A stretch of 64,000 bases of DNA from Vesta saturnalis (lineage: Eukaryota > Arthropoda > Insecta > Coleoptera > Lampyridae): NCBI GenBank assembly GCA_036346205.1, contig JARFJB010000002.1:1483501-1547500 (forward strand). Direction: 5' to 3'. Below are positions 23,792 to 35,288 of this stretch, in pieces. Each line of letters begins with the position of its first letter. Position 1 is the first letter of the stretch. The position numbers and the translations under genes are program-made. The notes beneath the pieces are model-generated. The model was not told the origin of the DNA, did not search any database, and worked only from the letters and a program-made list of their open reading frames with translations.

Positions 23792-23826
23792 AGTAAGAAC
23801 CCCGCCTATACCACTGAGCTATGTCC
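23792..23826 (-). repeat. tRNA-like SINE head fragment 1
   Basis: The minus strand contains CATAGCTCAGTGGTATAGGC, a box A-like tRNA start, continuing GGGGTTCTTACT. The same ~35-nt block is at 44303-44337 on the plus strand. No box B follows, so each is a truncated or degenerate copy of an unnamed SINE. Confidence 0.5.
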
Positions 23827-24724
23827 GTTGTCTGTACATTACTTTTACGGGCTGATGCTCTAGTGAGTGTTTGGCCAGTAACAGATAATTTATGAATTCC
23901 TCCGATCTTGGAAAACAGTTCTGAGGGTTATCAAATTTTCCACGTCGTCGGTTTGAAAAAAAATGCTTTATCAAACGTTTAGTGAGGTATCTAGGAGGAT
24001 ACATGTTAAAGCATATTTAACACAGTTCACTGTGACGTTGTGGTTGATGTAGGGACCTTGTTTTGTACTTTAGTTATACAGATTCGTGTGCGCAGCTTCG
24101 TGATATGGTGGTCTCAATATGAATTTATTTGTGTTAATTGTAGGTTAGCTATTTGACGTTCGTCACTCAGAAATAATCACCTTTGATTTTTATGGCAAAA
24201 GTTTAAAAAGGAATTGGGCTCTGTTTTAGAACTGATATATACAGTATCAGTAACAAATGTAGGACGGTAATACCTGCATTTAAATAGCTATTTTGAAAAA
24301 AACATTTTGTTTAATAAAAAATTATTGTATCTACTTATTTTCTCTACATACATTATAAAAATACCTTTTAGTATTAAGTAGAATTTAATATTCTACCAAA
24401 GCATAATTAGGACGTTTAGGTTGAGTTTTTGTGAAATATCAAAGGACAAAAAGCGTATGGATATAACGAGGCTTTGACAATCAAACTAAAACAAATAGCA
24501 CTAATATTTCAAACATAATTAGGATAATTCCACAATGTGTGTTATAAGTATTTATTTCTCAGCGCTATTCAATACATGTATCAATATCAAGGAAAACATA
24601 TAAGTAAAGTCATGATGAAATAACACAGGTGTAGCATTGCGCATAATTCCCGACCGACGAATGGAGAGCCAATCAATGTTTTATCCAGAATGTACCGCCA
24701 TATTCAAATGCAGAATTAGTCACA
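23827..24724. other. AT-rich spacer, no gene seen
   Basis: No family motif in any frame; ends at a 13-bp perfect palindrome, GTCACACTGTGAC (24719-24731), which overlaps the target duplication of the adjacent SINE. Confidence 0.4.
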
Positions 24725-24736
24725 CTGTGACGAAAA

Positions 24737-25119
24737 CGAAAAGGAAAAGGCAACGTATTTCATTCCCTCCCAAAGGGAGAGGGTGGGCTGCTAGAGCTTC
24801 CCGAGCTCCTTCAGCCACAATCACGGATTCCCAGCATACATACTTACATTACGTATATATGCATGGTGGGATTAGGGATAGGTGTGGTCAGGATAGGATC
24901 GGAAGGAACGGAGTTAGGGTTCTGAGGGGGAAAGTACTACCCCAGCATTCGCCTAAGTAGCCGCACATGGTGTGCATATACGCAGTGACCATGCCGCTAA
25001 ATGTGTATGAGGAAAACCCCCTGAAAAAACCTCATACAAAGTAGGTGGTAACGGGAATCGAACCCATTACCTCCCTAATGCTAAGCAGGTTGTGCCACCA
25101 CTACACTACCAGCTAGGTA
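24737..25119 (-). mobile_element. tRNA-derived SINE with 12-bp target duplication
   Basis: The minus strand starts with a tRNA-like head. Box A is TAGTGTAGTGGT (25108-25097) and box B is GGGTTCGATTCCC (25065-25053), spaced as in a Pol III promoter. A 300-bp body follows (GTTTTCCTCATACACATTT, then a Pro/pyrimidine-rich part) and a 3' CCTTTTCCTTTTCG end. The flanks CTGTGACGAAAA (24725-24736) and CTGTCACGAAAA (25120-25131) are a 12-bp duplication with one mismatch, typical of LINE-driven insertion. The head is Asp/Glu/Gly-tRNA-like; the parent tRNA is uncertain. Confidence 0.85.
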
Positions 25120-25131
25120 CTGTCACGAAAA

Positions 25132-25429
25132 ATGCAAACAAAATTATAAAATTTGTAATGTATAATACAAAATTGTAATAATCATAAACTAATAAAGATA
25201 TATAATTCTTAATAAATTGACGACAAATAAAATCAATGTCTATATCGATTAATGAATTCTAATATTTTGGTATGTGCGGGTTAGATTAGGTGATTTTTTT
25301 TTTGGACGTTAGCAGCGACGCCATGTTCCTTTTTGTATTTTGGATAAATTTCTGATTGGTTGAACTACTACACATTTTTGGGATTGCTACACCTGTCTCA
25401 CTTCATCATGAGTAAAGTAATATCAAGTA
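25132..25429. other. AT-rich spacer
   Basis: No gene or repeat recognised between the SINE and the Sailor-like element. Confidence 0.5.
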
Positions 25430-27879
25430 TACGCTATTCAAGCCACTAGCCGGTGTACGTCATATCTTAAAACTAACTAAATCAGTGACGTGGTAATCAG
25501 CGTTGTCAAGGTACGTCTTGTTAGGTTGATTGCTTATACCTACATATTTTTAGGTTAGGTACAAATAAATACTGTATACCTATTACATGTAATAATAAAA
25601 TACAACAATTTGGTTTAGAGAAACGATGTTCCTGTAGTTTTTTAAATTGTTTTCGTTTGACCTGCTTTCACATTGCATACCTACTAATGTAAAAAATCCT
25701 TTCGAGGATATCAATAACTGTGATACGTTTTGTTATGCATTACTAGAATCAAACCAATCTTACCCGGGGTAATACAAGATTGCTTAAATATGCTGTATGT
25801 ATGAAGGGCAAGACGTGATAAGCTTTTGATCAGAACACAGACAAAACACGAACATATAAAATATAACTAAAAATGACATTTTATTCAGGTTCTGATTCAG
25901 TTTCACTTTCTGAACTATTGTCCATGTCTAACGCCTTTTCACGATTCCACCACCTTATTATTTCTTCGTTAACATGAATTATACTGTTACGCCACACAGT
26001 AGGCGTCGTAAGGTTAAGTGCTACTTGCCACATTTCCATGACTTTATTAACCCCATATCCGTCTCTCCCAATGTGCTTATTATAATAATCCTTGGCTGTA
26101 GAGCAAATATTTTCCATGGGGTTAAATTTGCAATGGTAGGGTGGAAGTCCTAAAACTTTATGTCCACACTTAGCTGCCATCTCAGCAGCCTCATGTTTTT
26201 TGGGTTGTTTGTTTCTATAAGACGCCGAAATTATAAGTAAATAATACATATTAAGCAGAATACTTACAGTTTCAATGTTCAATAATTCTGTTTTAAACAG
26301 ACCTTTATTATATGGGATATTATGTTTATTCAACCGTTCTTCGATGTCTACTCTCCCCCATGAACCTGATGGTTGAGTTTCTAGTAAGCTACTGTGGTAT
26401 CTTGCATTGTCCATAATTATTAGTGATGGTTCTTCTCAGTTTTTTAACAATTGATTCTCGAACCAAGTAAAAAAATGTTTTGTTCATGTCACGATGATAA
26501 TCTGAGTGAGTGTTTGTAGAAAATAATAGGGAAGCGGATGGTATAAATCCATTTGCATTCCCTGCATACAGTTCAATGAATCTAAATATGCAAGAAAACG
26601 ATGTTTAAAATTAAAAACTACAAAATTAAAGACAGGTAAGTGTGATAAGTACAGAATTGATTGTTACAGTGAAAAAAAGTAACAAACTGGAGTTAAAACA
26701 AAAGGGCCTTGACAAATAAATATGTAATTATTTAATTGTAGGCAAAAGTAAACTAAAACCAAGAATACTCATCGGAATAACACCAAAGTATGAGATTATA
26801 TGTTTGTCATATCATAAGTATAAAAAAATAGTTTGGACCTTTTTCCTTCTGATATAAATTTATGCCAAACAGTCTTTCAACTGGAATCATGCCAAGACTT
26901 TGTTGCCGTTCCTTTCTCAAAAATCTCTGTTTCATCTAGATAAACACATTGTAGTGGACTTTTGCGGGTTAAATTCGTTCTTTTAAAAGGCGCACTCTAG
27001 CTGTAGCAATAAGTTGCATTTCAAAAACTGCTTTACGATTATTGTCTTTCTTCCTCTTAAAGCCAATATTATGCAAGATCTTTGACAAGCTGGTACGTCT
27101 TCCTTCCTGTATTGAACGTTCCTTTACAAGTGGCAGTAATTATCTAAATTTACAAATATTTCAGAAATAAGAATAACTAATTTACTGTAAACAGTCTCTA
27201 ATAACATACTTTTTGAATACATATCATAGATTGTATCTCTAATTTTACATTCTGTTGCAGGATCAATGTTGACAATTGCATTTTGCGTACTATTTTTTTT
27301 AGAACTTGTAGGTTCTTTGCCAGCATTTAGATCTGTCGAAATGTTAGACACTGTACTCACATTTATTTGAAGAGCATTTGCTACTCTCTAACACAATTGC
27401 AATACTTATAATGTTTATTAAAGATCAACTTGTTTACCTCTCTAACAGCGTTAATAGGCAGCAATGGACCACCATTGTCTCGTTCCTGTTCAAAGTAACT
27501 TATCAAGTTTGCAATCAAGTGCTTGGATTGTCTCGAAAATGGCTTAGGCATTTTAAACTAACTAATGTAAACACAAACGAAATAAGAGTACTGAAAAGTA
27601 CTGTGTTTCGTAAGGCACCTTAAAACAAATAGGTTAGGTGCGTACCGGTGAATTTAACAAAGTAAACAAAACTTAACGTGACAACATCGATAAATTTTAT
27701 GAGTCTATATTCGCACTAGATTTTAAGTTGTAAATACGTACTGCAAAGTGTACGACAAGGATAAAATATGGTTGCTAACACTACTTAATCCAAATTTTAT
27801 TAAAGTTTTATAGTAAATTATAATTATCGTATTGGTATACGATTAATGACGTGCAACGGCTGGTGACTTGAATAAGGTA
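25430..27879 (-). mobile_element. Sailor-like (about DD81E) Tc1/mariner-superfamily element, copy 2, full length
   Basis: The ends TACGCTATTCAAGCCACTAG and, inverted, TACCTTATTCAAGTCACCAG give a TIR of about 32 bp with several mismatches, extending to ACGTCAT. TA (or TATA) flanks both sides (25428-25429 and 27880-27881). Length is 2.45 kb, with a single intron-bearing minus-strand transposase gene inside. This is the only copy of the family in the window with both ends present. Moderate TIR divergence indicates age. Confidence 0.85.
25881..27551 (-). pseudogene. Sailor-like transposase with introns, copy 2
   Basis: Exon 1 (27551-27438) begins MPKPFSRQSKHLI and ends AVRE. A 50-nt intron, 27437-27388 (GTAAAC...TTAG), keeps frame into RVANALQINVSTVSNI. 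Later pieces are SLSKILHNIGFKRKKDN, VYLDETEIF (first Asp, near 26940), then from 26414 IIMDNARYHS (second Asp) and LPPYHCKFNPMENI (Glu). Excluding a 17-residue insertion, 81 residues separate second D and E, matching copy 1 and the published Sailor (DD82E) pattern. The C-terminus is acidic (SESETESEPE). Frameshifts near 27130, 26830 and 26430 make it inactive. Confidence 0.85.
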
Positions 27880-27896
27880 TAGTTATGATAACAAAT

Positions 27897-27970
27897 CATT
27901 AAGGTAAAACAGCAAACTTGATGTAAATTATAATTCTGTACTTAAAACGTCTGTTAAAGGAATTTTGCGA
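27897..27970 (+). repeat. Short copy of the fold-back element end
   Basis: CATTAAGGTAAAACAGCA then AACTTGATG matches the left end at 47181 and, inverted, the right end at 48451. Similarity fades after about 70 bp. It begins 18 bp outside the Sailor-like element. Confidence 0.6.
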
Positions 27971-28795
27971 AGTAAGGTTCTAGAATATGAATTTAAACTA
28001 AAATTAAGTTACAAAATAAATACACACATTTAATACGTAATCTTTCTTGGCTTAATACGTTTGTTTGAAAAATGTAAGGCAACTGGATACATTTTATTTT
28101 ATATTGTGTAATAACGTATATTTTGTATATGGAATTTGACGATTTTAGTAATCTCCAAGAAAGCTTAATACCATGATCCCTTTTGGTTTATAGCAGTCTT
28201 AAACTAAAATGTACTTTCTATTTCGGTAACCCCTAAAATAAGTTTATTGTCCCACACAGAAGTATAAACATACACGACTCACGTCAGACACTAAATAACA
28301 AATACAGCTTCAATAGGAAAGTTGAAAAAAGGAATTTTTCATTTCGTTGAATATTGGAATTGAATTTTAAATTTGATCAAAACCTTTATTGAAATTAGAT
28401 TGAAATTTCCAACTGAACGAAATATATTTTTCTACGTAGTTTTATATTTTAATCAGAACTTTTATCTTGCTAATTTTTTTAATTCATAAACATTATTGGA
28501 CAATTTGTGGATATTAATTAAATTTGACAAGCCAGGATATTCTTTTTTTGTTTGAACTGTAATAAAGGGAAATTATGCCTGCCAATAAAGATTTAATTTA
28601 TACAGCAATGTCATCACCGCATTAATTAAAACGTAAATTACAAACTGGTTATTAAATGAGTGAAATATTTTTAACGTTATTATTGAAATATGTAGGATAT
28701 GACTTTAATTGATATTGTACTGCGAAACTATGAAAACAAAAAATTACCATACTATTATTTATTTTTGTGAAAAATTTGCCAAGCCTTAAATTGTA
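27971..28795. other. AT-rich spacer, no gene seen
   Basis: No coding sequence or repeat boundary recognised. Confidence 0.5.
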
Positions 28796-31514
28796 GGGGA
28801 GGTGTGGGTACAGTACACCACTTTTTTTCAATTGGGCATATCTTCGTTATTTTTTAAGAGTTTCATACAATTTTATCAACAGGGGATAGCTTAGTTATTA
28901 GGCTATTGCTACCTATAGGCTCAGGACCAGTTTCAATGCCGAACTTAAGATACGGACGTTTTAGTAAAGATTAGCGATTGGTGCAATGTACCCACCCGGG
29001 TGGGTACATTGCACCACCTGTCTGGGTACATTGCACCAGCTTATTTTTTAACGCGGTTTGCGGTTAAACATGCTGTTTTCAATATTGAATATGGGATTTA
29101 AATAAAAAGAATGTAGAAAGGTAAGAAATACTTTAATAATTGAAAATTTATAATTACACTTTAAGACCGAATTTACTAAAATTGAATGAAAAATAAAAGA
29201 GTGAAGAACTTCGTTTCGTTGTACCCGTTTTTGGAGATGGTAGGATTTTTTCAATTTGCTTCTTATCCCATTCGTACGACTGATCTGTCTTCACAAAATT
29301 TTTCTGTGACTTTGGTGATTTCTCCGACTGAAAACACACAAAAACGCCCTTTGCCGATTCCCTCCTTCACTAAGACGAACAATCCTTCAATTAGGTCCTC
29401 AATGTTGACTACATCATCGTCACTATCGTCTTCTTCATTTAAATTCTCAATGAAATCACCACCACTATCTTCTGATTCGGAATGATACGAGTCTTCAATT
29501 TCGGTTTCTGAGCCAGAAGGTTCATTGGTGCTGTCCTCAAAAAGCTTCCGCTTCACGGGTGTCCTTAATACTTGGCCATCTTTTTCCCCTTCGTCCACCT
29601 TTGCAGGAGTTGCAGTTAATATGGTTGTTTTGCCCCTTTTTCTTCCACCACTCTTGGGTTTACGCGCTTGAGCCTTGGAGAAGGGCCGAACTTCCATTGG
29701 AGTAACACCTTGAGCTGAAGTAGAGGTACTAGGTGCAGCAAATGAAGCAACTCGGGTAGTTGCGGGAGTTGCAGGCACCCCATCATCTTGACCCATGAAT
29801 CCAACTGATGGAAGGCTAGGAGGAGGACGGTCTGTCACGTAGCTACATAAGAAATCATCCTCATTAAATATGTTCCTGTCAAAAGGCCAGATCCCAGTCG
29901 CTTTGAAGCCACTTACAATATTGTTCATATTGAAAGCTTTAGCGTACGCTTTTCCGAAAAGGCTAGCAACGTCATATATCGAAATGGTGCGACTGGGGTT
30001 AGACAACATGAAACTGTTGCACTTAGCGTTATAAAAGTTTTTAACGATTTGTAAACAGCTACATCCAGAGGTTGAAGCTTAGAAGATGTGTGAGGAGGAA
30101 TCATCACAATGTGAATGCTATTCGCTCGGGCCAACTGAATCAGTTCCACCCGCACATGGCTCTCGTGATTGTCATATATAAGTACGACGGGGTACTGGGG
30201 GGTCGGGCGGATATGATCCACAAAGTGTTTCATAACTTGAAGGAATATTTCTTTGTTCATCCATCCAGATTTACATGCAGAGCCTGCCGATCCTGGTGGA
30301 GCACCATTTAACATATGAGCCTTAAAGTTAACTCGTGGGAATATTAGAAAGGGCGGAACTGTATTTCCGCCAGCGCTGATGAAGCAGCATGCAGTGATGA
30401 GGATCCCTCGTTCACCTGATGTGACATGCCCGACTTGCTTTTCGCCGGTTTTGGCCAAAACGTTTGGTGGTACATGCACTGTAGTTAACCCGGTTTCGTC
30501 CAGGTTATAAACCTGAGCCGACGTAACGCTGGTCTTTATATATATTTTTTCAATATTGTCAAAGATTCGTTTACTGTCGTTTTGTTAAATGCCGTAGCTC
30601 TAGCAAGACTTGTTGCTTCAGGTTTCCTAATACTAAGATCAGGACACCTCTTACGAAAACTCTTCAGCCAATCCTCGCCGGCCATTTTTCTCGGACCATG
30701 ATTTAGGAATTTATAATTATTAGCCACCGCAAGTTCGTAAGCCAACTCTTTGGCCTGCAATTTTGTAAGGCCAAAATGCATTTTACTGTCGGTGACAATG
30801 TATTCTTTCAGGTGCTTTTCTAAATCATCACTAAACACTCTGTTCACAGCATAATTAAGTTGAAGAATATCTGCTTCCCTGCCCTCATTCTTCTTTATGC
30901 ACCTTAGAAGTGTTGTATGGCAGAGTCCAAACTTTTCAGCAGTTTTCCTTATTTTTTTGGTCTCTTTGTAATGATCAATGGCCTTTTTCATGACCGTGGA
31001 ATCGAAGTTCCCTTTCAGACGTTCTTCTCCTTTCCTTTTTCGCGGCATATTCTGCAACCAAAAACCATTTTTAACCTTTACACTGACAAACAGGCATGAA
31101 GGGTACAGTGCACCATGGTGCATTGTACCCTGGTGCATTGTTACCCCAGTGCTGTAGTTAAACAAACAAGAAAGAAAAAACCACTTCTTGATTATATTCC
31201 CTCTAAAAAACCATCACATATCCTTTAAAACGAATTAAAGATTATAATGAACTTGATTAAATTAGAAAAATGTATTACTTACGCTGTAGGAAACACAAAG
31301 TAACACTCACGAAATATTTAGTTTTCACCCGCGAAAATGTAGTAATATTAATATCTCTAGAACAAACAACCAGAGGCTCCATCAAACGACAGATTTCAGT
31401 ATGGTGTCATCAGGGGTACCAATACACAATAAATTGGCGCCAAGTTCAAAACACTTTTAAAGATAATGGCGGTGGTGCATTGTACCCTCTGGAGCACCGT
31501 ACCCACATCTCCCC
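28796..31514 (-). mobile_element. pogo/Tigger-type DNA transposon
   Basis: The TIR GGGGAGGTGTGGGTAC (28796) pairs with the reverse complement of GTACCCACATCTCCCC (31499-31514). TA is duplicated at 28794-28795 and 31515-31516. Length is 2719 bp with one transposase gene on the minus strand. Repeated GGTGCAATGTACCC motifs in both orientations lie near both ends, including a perfect 36-bp palindrome at 28980-29015 and a near-perfect 30-bp one at 31101-31130. Confidence 0.95.
29263..31048 (-). pseudogene. pogo/Tigger transposase (HTH_psq, CENPB-type, DDE_1), two frameshifts
   Basis: ATG 31048 gives MPRKRKGEERLKG, a psq-type HTH (KIRKTAEKFGLCHTTLLRCI), then a CENP-B-like domain (KLQAKELAYELA, MAGEDWLKSFRKR). 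A one-base deletion near 30570 shifts frame. The DDE core follows: YNLDETG (first Asp, about 30510), GSAGSACKSGWMNKEIF, VVLIYDNHESH (second Asp, about 30170) and HTSSKLQPLDVAVYKSLK (third Asp, about 30070). A second one-base loss in an A run near 30040 shifts frame again into SNPSRTISIYDVASLFGKAY and a Ser/acidic tail ending at 29263. All three catalytic Asp are kept. Only these two indels separate the three frames, so the copy died recently. Confidence 0.93.
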
Positions 31515-31660
31515 TACATATTTTTTTAAACTGTGCCAGTAATTGCTGAAATATTAATTTTTTTCTCTGTACAGTATAAATAGATTTCTTAAATTAGTTA
31601 GTATGCAATGGAATTTAAAGTACAGATCTCCCATATTTACACCAATGAAAATAAAATTAA

Positions 31661-33963
31661 CCCTACTGTTACCTTCGGGTCTATATGATCAGAAATCAAA
31701 TTGTTATTTAGATAACTGTTTTGTTTATTAAAATCTAAACTTCGTAGTTAATGACTTTGTTTCTAATCCATTGAAGAATGAGGTGGCTCGTTTGTTTTAA
31801 TAAATTTTTTTCTTCATTTTTTTAAACATGATTGTTACATTGATGTTCCTCGGGTCATTATGACCTGAGGCTGTAATACATTAGTAGGACGTATAAGTTT
31901 GTATTTCCAATTATTTTACATTGAAATTTGAGGATAGATGATATGCATATCATCACATGCTTGTACAAATGCCTATGCGAGTTACTACAGCATTTTCAGC
32001 AGGTCTGTAGCCGCGTGTGCAAGTCGAAACAGGAACAGACTTGCAACTTGCAGCAGGTATAAATATCATATCTCAGTATGCAACCGCAGTTTTGTTTGTT
32101 GAGTTGCAGAGCAAAGTGCGGTTTGTTGTACGTACTACTAGTTCTTCTAAAGTGCTGAAATAACAATAATCGAAAAAAAATATCTTAGTGGTGAAGACTT
32201 AGAAGAACTTATTGATAATTTGAGTGACATTAGTGACGGTGAAGCTTCTGAAGAGGAAGATCATATCAGTGAAGACAGTGATTATGAACAGCCAGACGAT
32301 AAATCCTACGCAATTGATGCCACCTGCTCAATCGGTTTAATCTAAAGATAATGCCATAACTTGGATGTTAGATCCATTTCCACAGTCAGGGCGTGCAACT
32401 AGTGCAAATATCATAAAAGTCGCTCCAGGTCCAACTGGATACAGTAATGCACGAGTCCAGGATGTAAAATCTACATTTCAGCTATTTTTCAATAGTTCTC
32501 TGGAAAATATAATTTTGAAAATGACTAACATCGAAGGTCGTAGAGTGTACGGTGACAAGTGGCAAGAATTAGATGACATTACGTTGCAGTCGTACATAGG
32601 TTTGTTACTGTTAGGAGGAGTTTACAGATCGCATGATGAATCTACCAGAAGTTTATGGAATGCAGAAACAGACAAACCTCTTTTTCGCGCAACAATGTCG
32701 TTGAAACGATTTTATCATATATCACGCGTGTTACGGTTTGATAATAAAGAAGATCGTCAAGAAAGAAGGCTACGGGATGAGTTGGCTCCTATTAGAGAAT
32801 TTTGGGACAAATGGGCTGAAATAGTACCAAAATTGTACAATCCTGGGAAAAACGTAACTGTAGACGAGCAGCTGGTTGCATGTAGAGGTCGTTGTCCATT
32901 CAAGCAGTATATACCAAGCAATCCAGCAAAATATGGCATCAAAACATGGACGCTTTGTGATAGTACAAGTTCTTATGCTTCAGAAGTTCAGGTATATATG
33001 GGAAAACCACCTGGGGGAAAACCTGAGAAGGATCAGAGGCTGAGAGTAGTTTTAGACCTTACTTATGGACTAAGAGGTCAGAATGTAACTTGTGACAATT
33101 TCTTTACATCGTATAAATTGGGTCAAATGCTTCTCAAAAGAAATCTTACTATCTTAGGGACTGTCAGGAAAAGCAAGCCTGGGCTACCTATCATGGAAGT
33201 AAATCACGTTGGGCATAGTTCCAAATTTTATTTTACTACAGATCCGCAGTTGTGTCTTATATTCCAGAAAAATACAAGAAGGTCATTCTAATGAGTACTG
33301 AGTACGTTTCATTACCAGAAACAAATAAGCGACAGAGAAGACAAAAAACCACAAATTATACTTGATTATAATTCTACCAAAGGAGAGGTTGATACATTAG
33401 AACAGCTAATCGGTGCATACACATGCAAACGAAAAACAAATCGATGGCCCATAATCTTATTTTACAACATTTTAGATACCAGTGCCTATAATGCTTTCGC
33501 CTTATGGCGCGAAATAAATCCAGACTGGAATAAAAATGTTTTCTTTAAAAGAAGACTGTTTTTGGAACAACTGGGCAAACAATTGGTAAATCCTTACATT
33601 TTGTCCAGAAAACATCTTCCCCGTAATGAACAAGCAGCTGCAATTGTAACAGCTATTCAACAACCATTGGTGGAAAATTCTACCGCACCTTTTCCTGGAA
33701 CTAGCAACAAAAACAAACGAGCACGCTGCAAATTTGGCCCTTCTAAATCAATTATTAGACATTTTTTATTCCGTTTTCTTTTTTTTTGTTTAAATTTGGT
33801 TGAATTTTTCACGTTTCATATAAAAAACATTGCATTAGCGAAATAAAGTTAATAAATGTATAAAAATTGTTGTTATTTTGGTTTTAATTCATATTTCAGG
33901 AGTTCGGGTTATTATGACCTGAAGGAGCACAACTGTATAGTCTTGTCGAGGAGAACAGCAGGG
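31661..33963 (+). mobile_element. piggyBac-like element
   Basis: Exact TTAA duplications (31657-31660 and 33964-33967) flank ends beginning CCCTACTGTT and, inverted, CCCTGCTGTT, the CCC-start TIR of piggyBac elements. Length is 2303 bp. Subterminal palindromic motifs around CGGGTCATTATGACC occur at 31848-31870 and 33903-33923, with a weaker copy at 31672. One plus-strand transposase gene, broken. Its right side adjoins the third Sailor-like copy. Confidence 0.95.
32163..33780 (+). pseudogene. piggyBac transposase (DDE_Tnp_1_7), frameshifted
   Basis: An acidic N-terminus (YLSGEDLEELIDNLSDIS, 32185-32300) lacks an ATG, and its frame ends at TAA 32343. The core frame from 32365 contains WQELDDITLQSYIGLLLLGG, RFDNKEDRQERRL, VTVDEQLV (first Asp), PAKYGIKTWTLCDS and VTCDNFFTS (second Asp). 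It breaks at 33291. Downstream in other frames: YVSLPETNKRQRRQK, NSTKGEVDTLEQL (third conserved Asp kept; the nearby second Asp is Glu), TCKRKTNRWP and a C-terminus NKRARCKFGP, where the Cys-rich zinc domain is cut off after one Cys. The protein cannot be made in one piece. Confidence 0.92.
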
Positions 33964-33967
33964 TTAA

Positions 33968-34850
33968 ATCATCGTCATTATGTACCAATACGACAATATT
34001 GAAAATTGTTTCAATACAATACAATGGGTGGGATATTTTCAATGGAAAATTTTCCCATAGATTTCTCCCGATCATTGGAAATAATCTTTTCCGTGTGCGA
34101 ACAAAAAATTTGTCACATTGTAGAACATTTGAATAAAGCCTCAAGCCAACATTTCTCAACTCTATCTATCGATTGAAGTTCAGAACTTATTTGCTTATTG
34201 TTATAATTTAGCAAAAATCTCATGCTATTTCAATAGGGTTATATTGACAATGGTAAGGAGGAAATTGTAAAACTTCATACCGACTCTTAATCAGCATACT
34301 GTCATTTATATAATTTTTCCCTCTGAACCTAAAAGGTTGAATTTTTTCCACAGCTGCTTTTTTTATAATTTTTCCCCCATTGTCGACCCGGTGCTAATCT
34401 TTTTTACTAGAAACTGATGGTGGTTGGTATTAGCTGCAACGAATACTCGTTCCCGAATCGAGTAAATAGTCGCAGTTTTCCAAAAGGCTTAAATTGTACC
34501 GCGCGTGTAAAATGTTATACCTTTTACCTTCACTTTTAATTTTGGATAGATTATTTTTGATGTTAGAGTCGTGCACCCAACGATCAATATTAGAACCACT
34601 TTAATAAATCCACATTTCCTCTAGATACATAAATTTGGCATCTTGGCACAAATTTTCTCAAAAACCTAATTTTAGTTGCAACGACGTGTTTCATTTCACA
34701 TATTTTTGTCCATTGACACGTTTGTGTTTGTAACACATTGATTTCAAAATTCTAACTAACATCGTTCGACCCCCATCAAAATCTGTTTTAACACGTGACA
34801 CAATTAAAAACAAGTAAAATATTCATTATTAGAATTAAATTGCCAATTTT
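33968..34850 (-). pseudogene. Sailor-like transposase, copy 3, fragment
   Basis: The minus strand reads AKFMYLEEMWIY (first catalytic Asp now Glu), RWVHDSNIKNNLSKIKSEGK, a short middle with the second-Asp region deleted or decayed, then VLQFPPYHCQYNPIE (Glu block, near 34245) and a C-terminal part (TRKRLFPMIG and neighbouring-frame KFSIENIPPI). Many stops. Its 3' side abuts the piggyBac TTAA at 33964, so the piggyBac may have inserted at or near its end; the matching outer flank at 31600-31656 was not recognisable to me. Confidence 0.7.
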
Positions 34851-35288
34851 AGTCGTTATAGATCTTTCCGAAAGGTGAAATCCCAAAACTCTTTTAGGTA
34901 CCAAAAAATGTGAACTTTTGAGTTTTGAAGTATGAAACTTACAATCAACACTCACCTAATGTCTACACGAAAATATGATTTAAGTTCTTACGTACTTGAA
35001 ATATTTTAGCCGTTGCACTATTTTTAAGGTGCTTATACCACCTTCAAATTTGCAATTTCGTACTCTTTACTATGCCTTCTGGCATTTTCATCCATTTAAT
35101 TTTGGTAAAACTTTAAGAACAGTATGAACAATATTTCTTTCTATCTAATTGAGTTTTGCTTCATATGTTTTAATTTAACTACCAAAGCGATATTTGTAGT
35201 TACGATTATGCCTTAATAATTACATTCGATGTTTGGTAATTTGAAAGAAAATGTAAAGTAAAATAAAATACAGTAAGTTGAAGTGAAG
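34851..35288. other. AT-rich spacer before satellite
   Basis: No gene recognised. Confidence 0.5.

Noticed and set aside
24637..24960. 107-codon plus-strand frame
   Set aside because: Crosses the SINE boundary and its target duplication; antisense to the SINE body, no domain.
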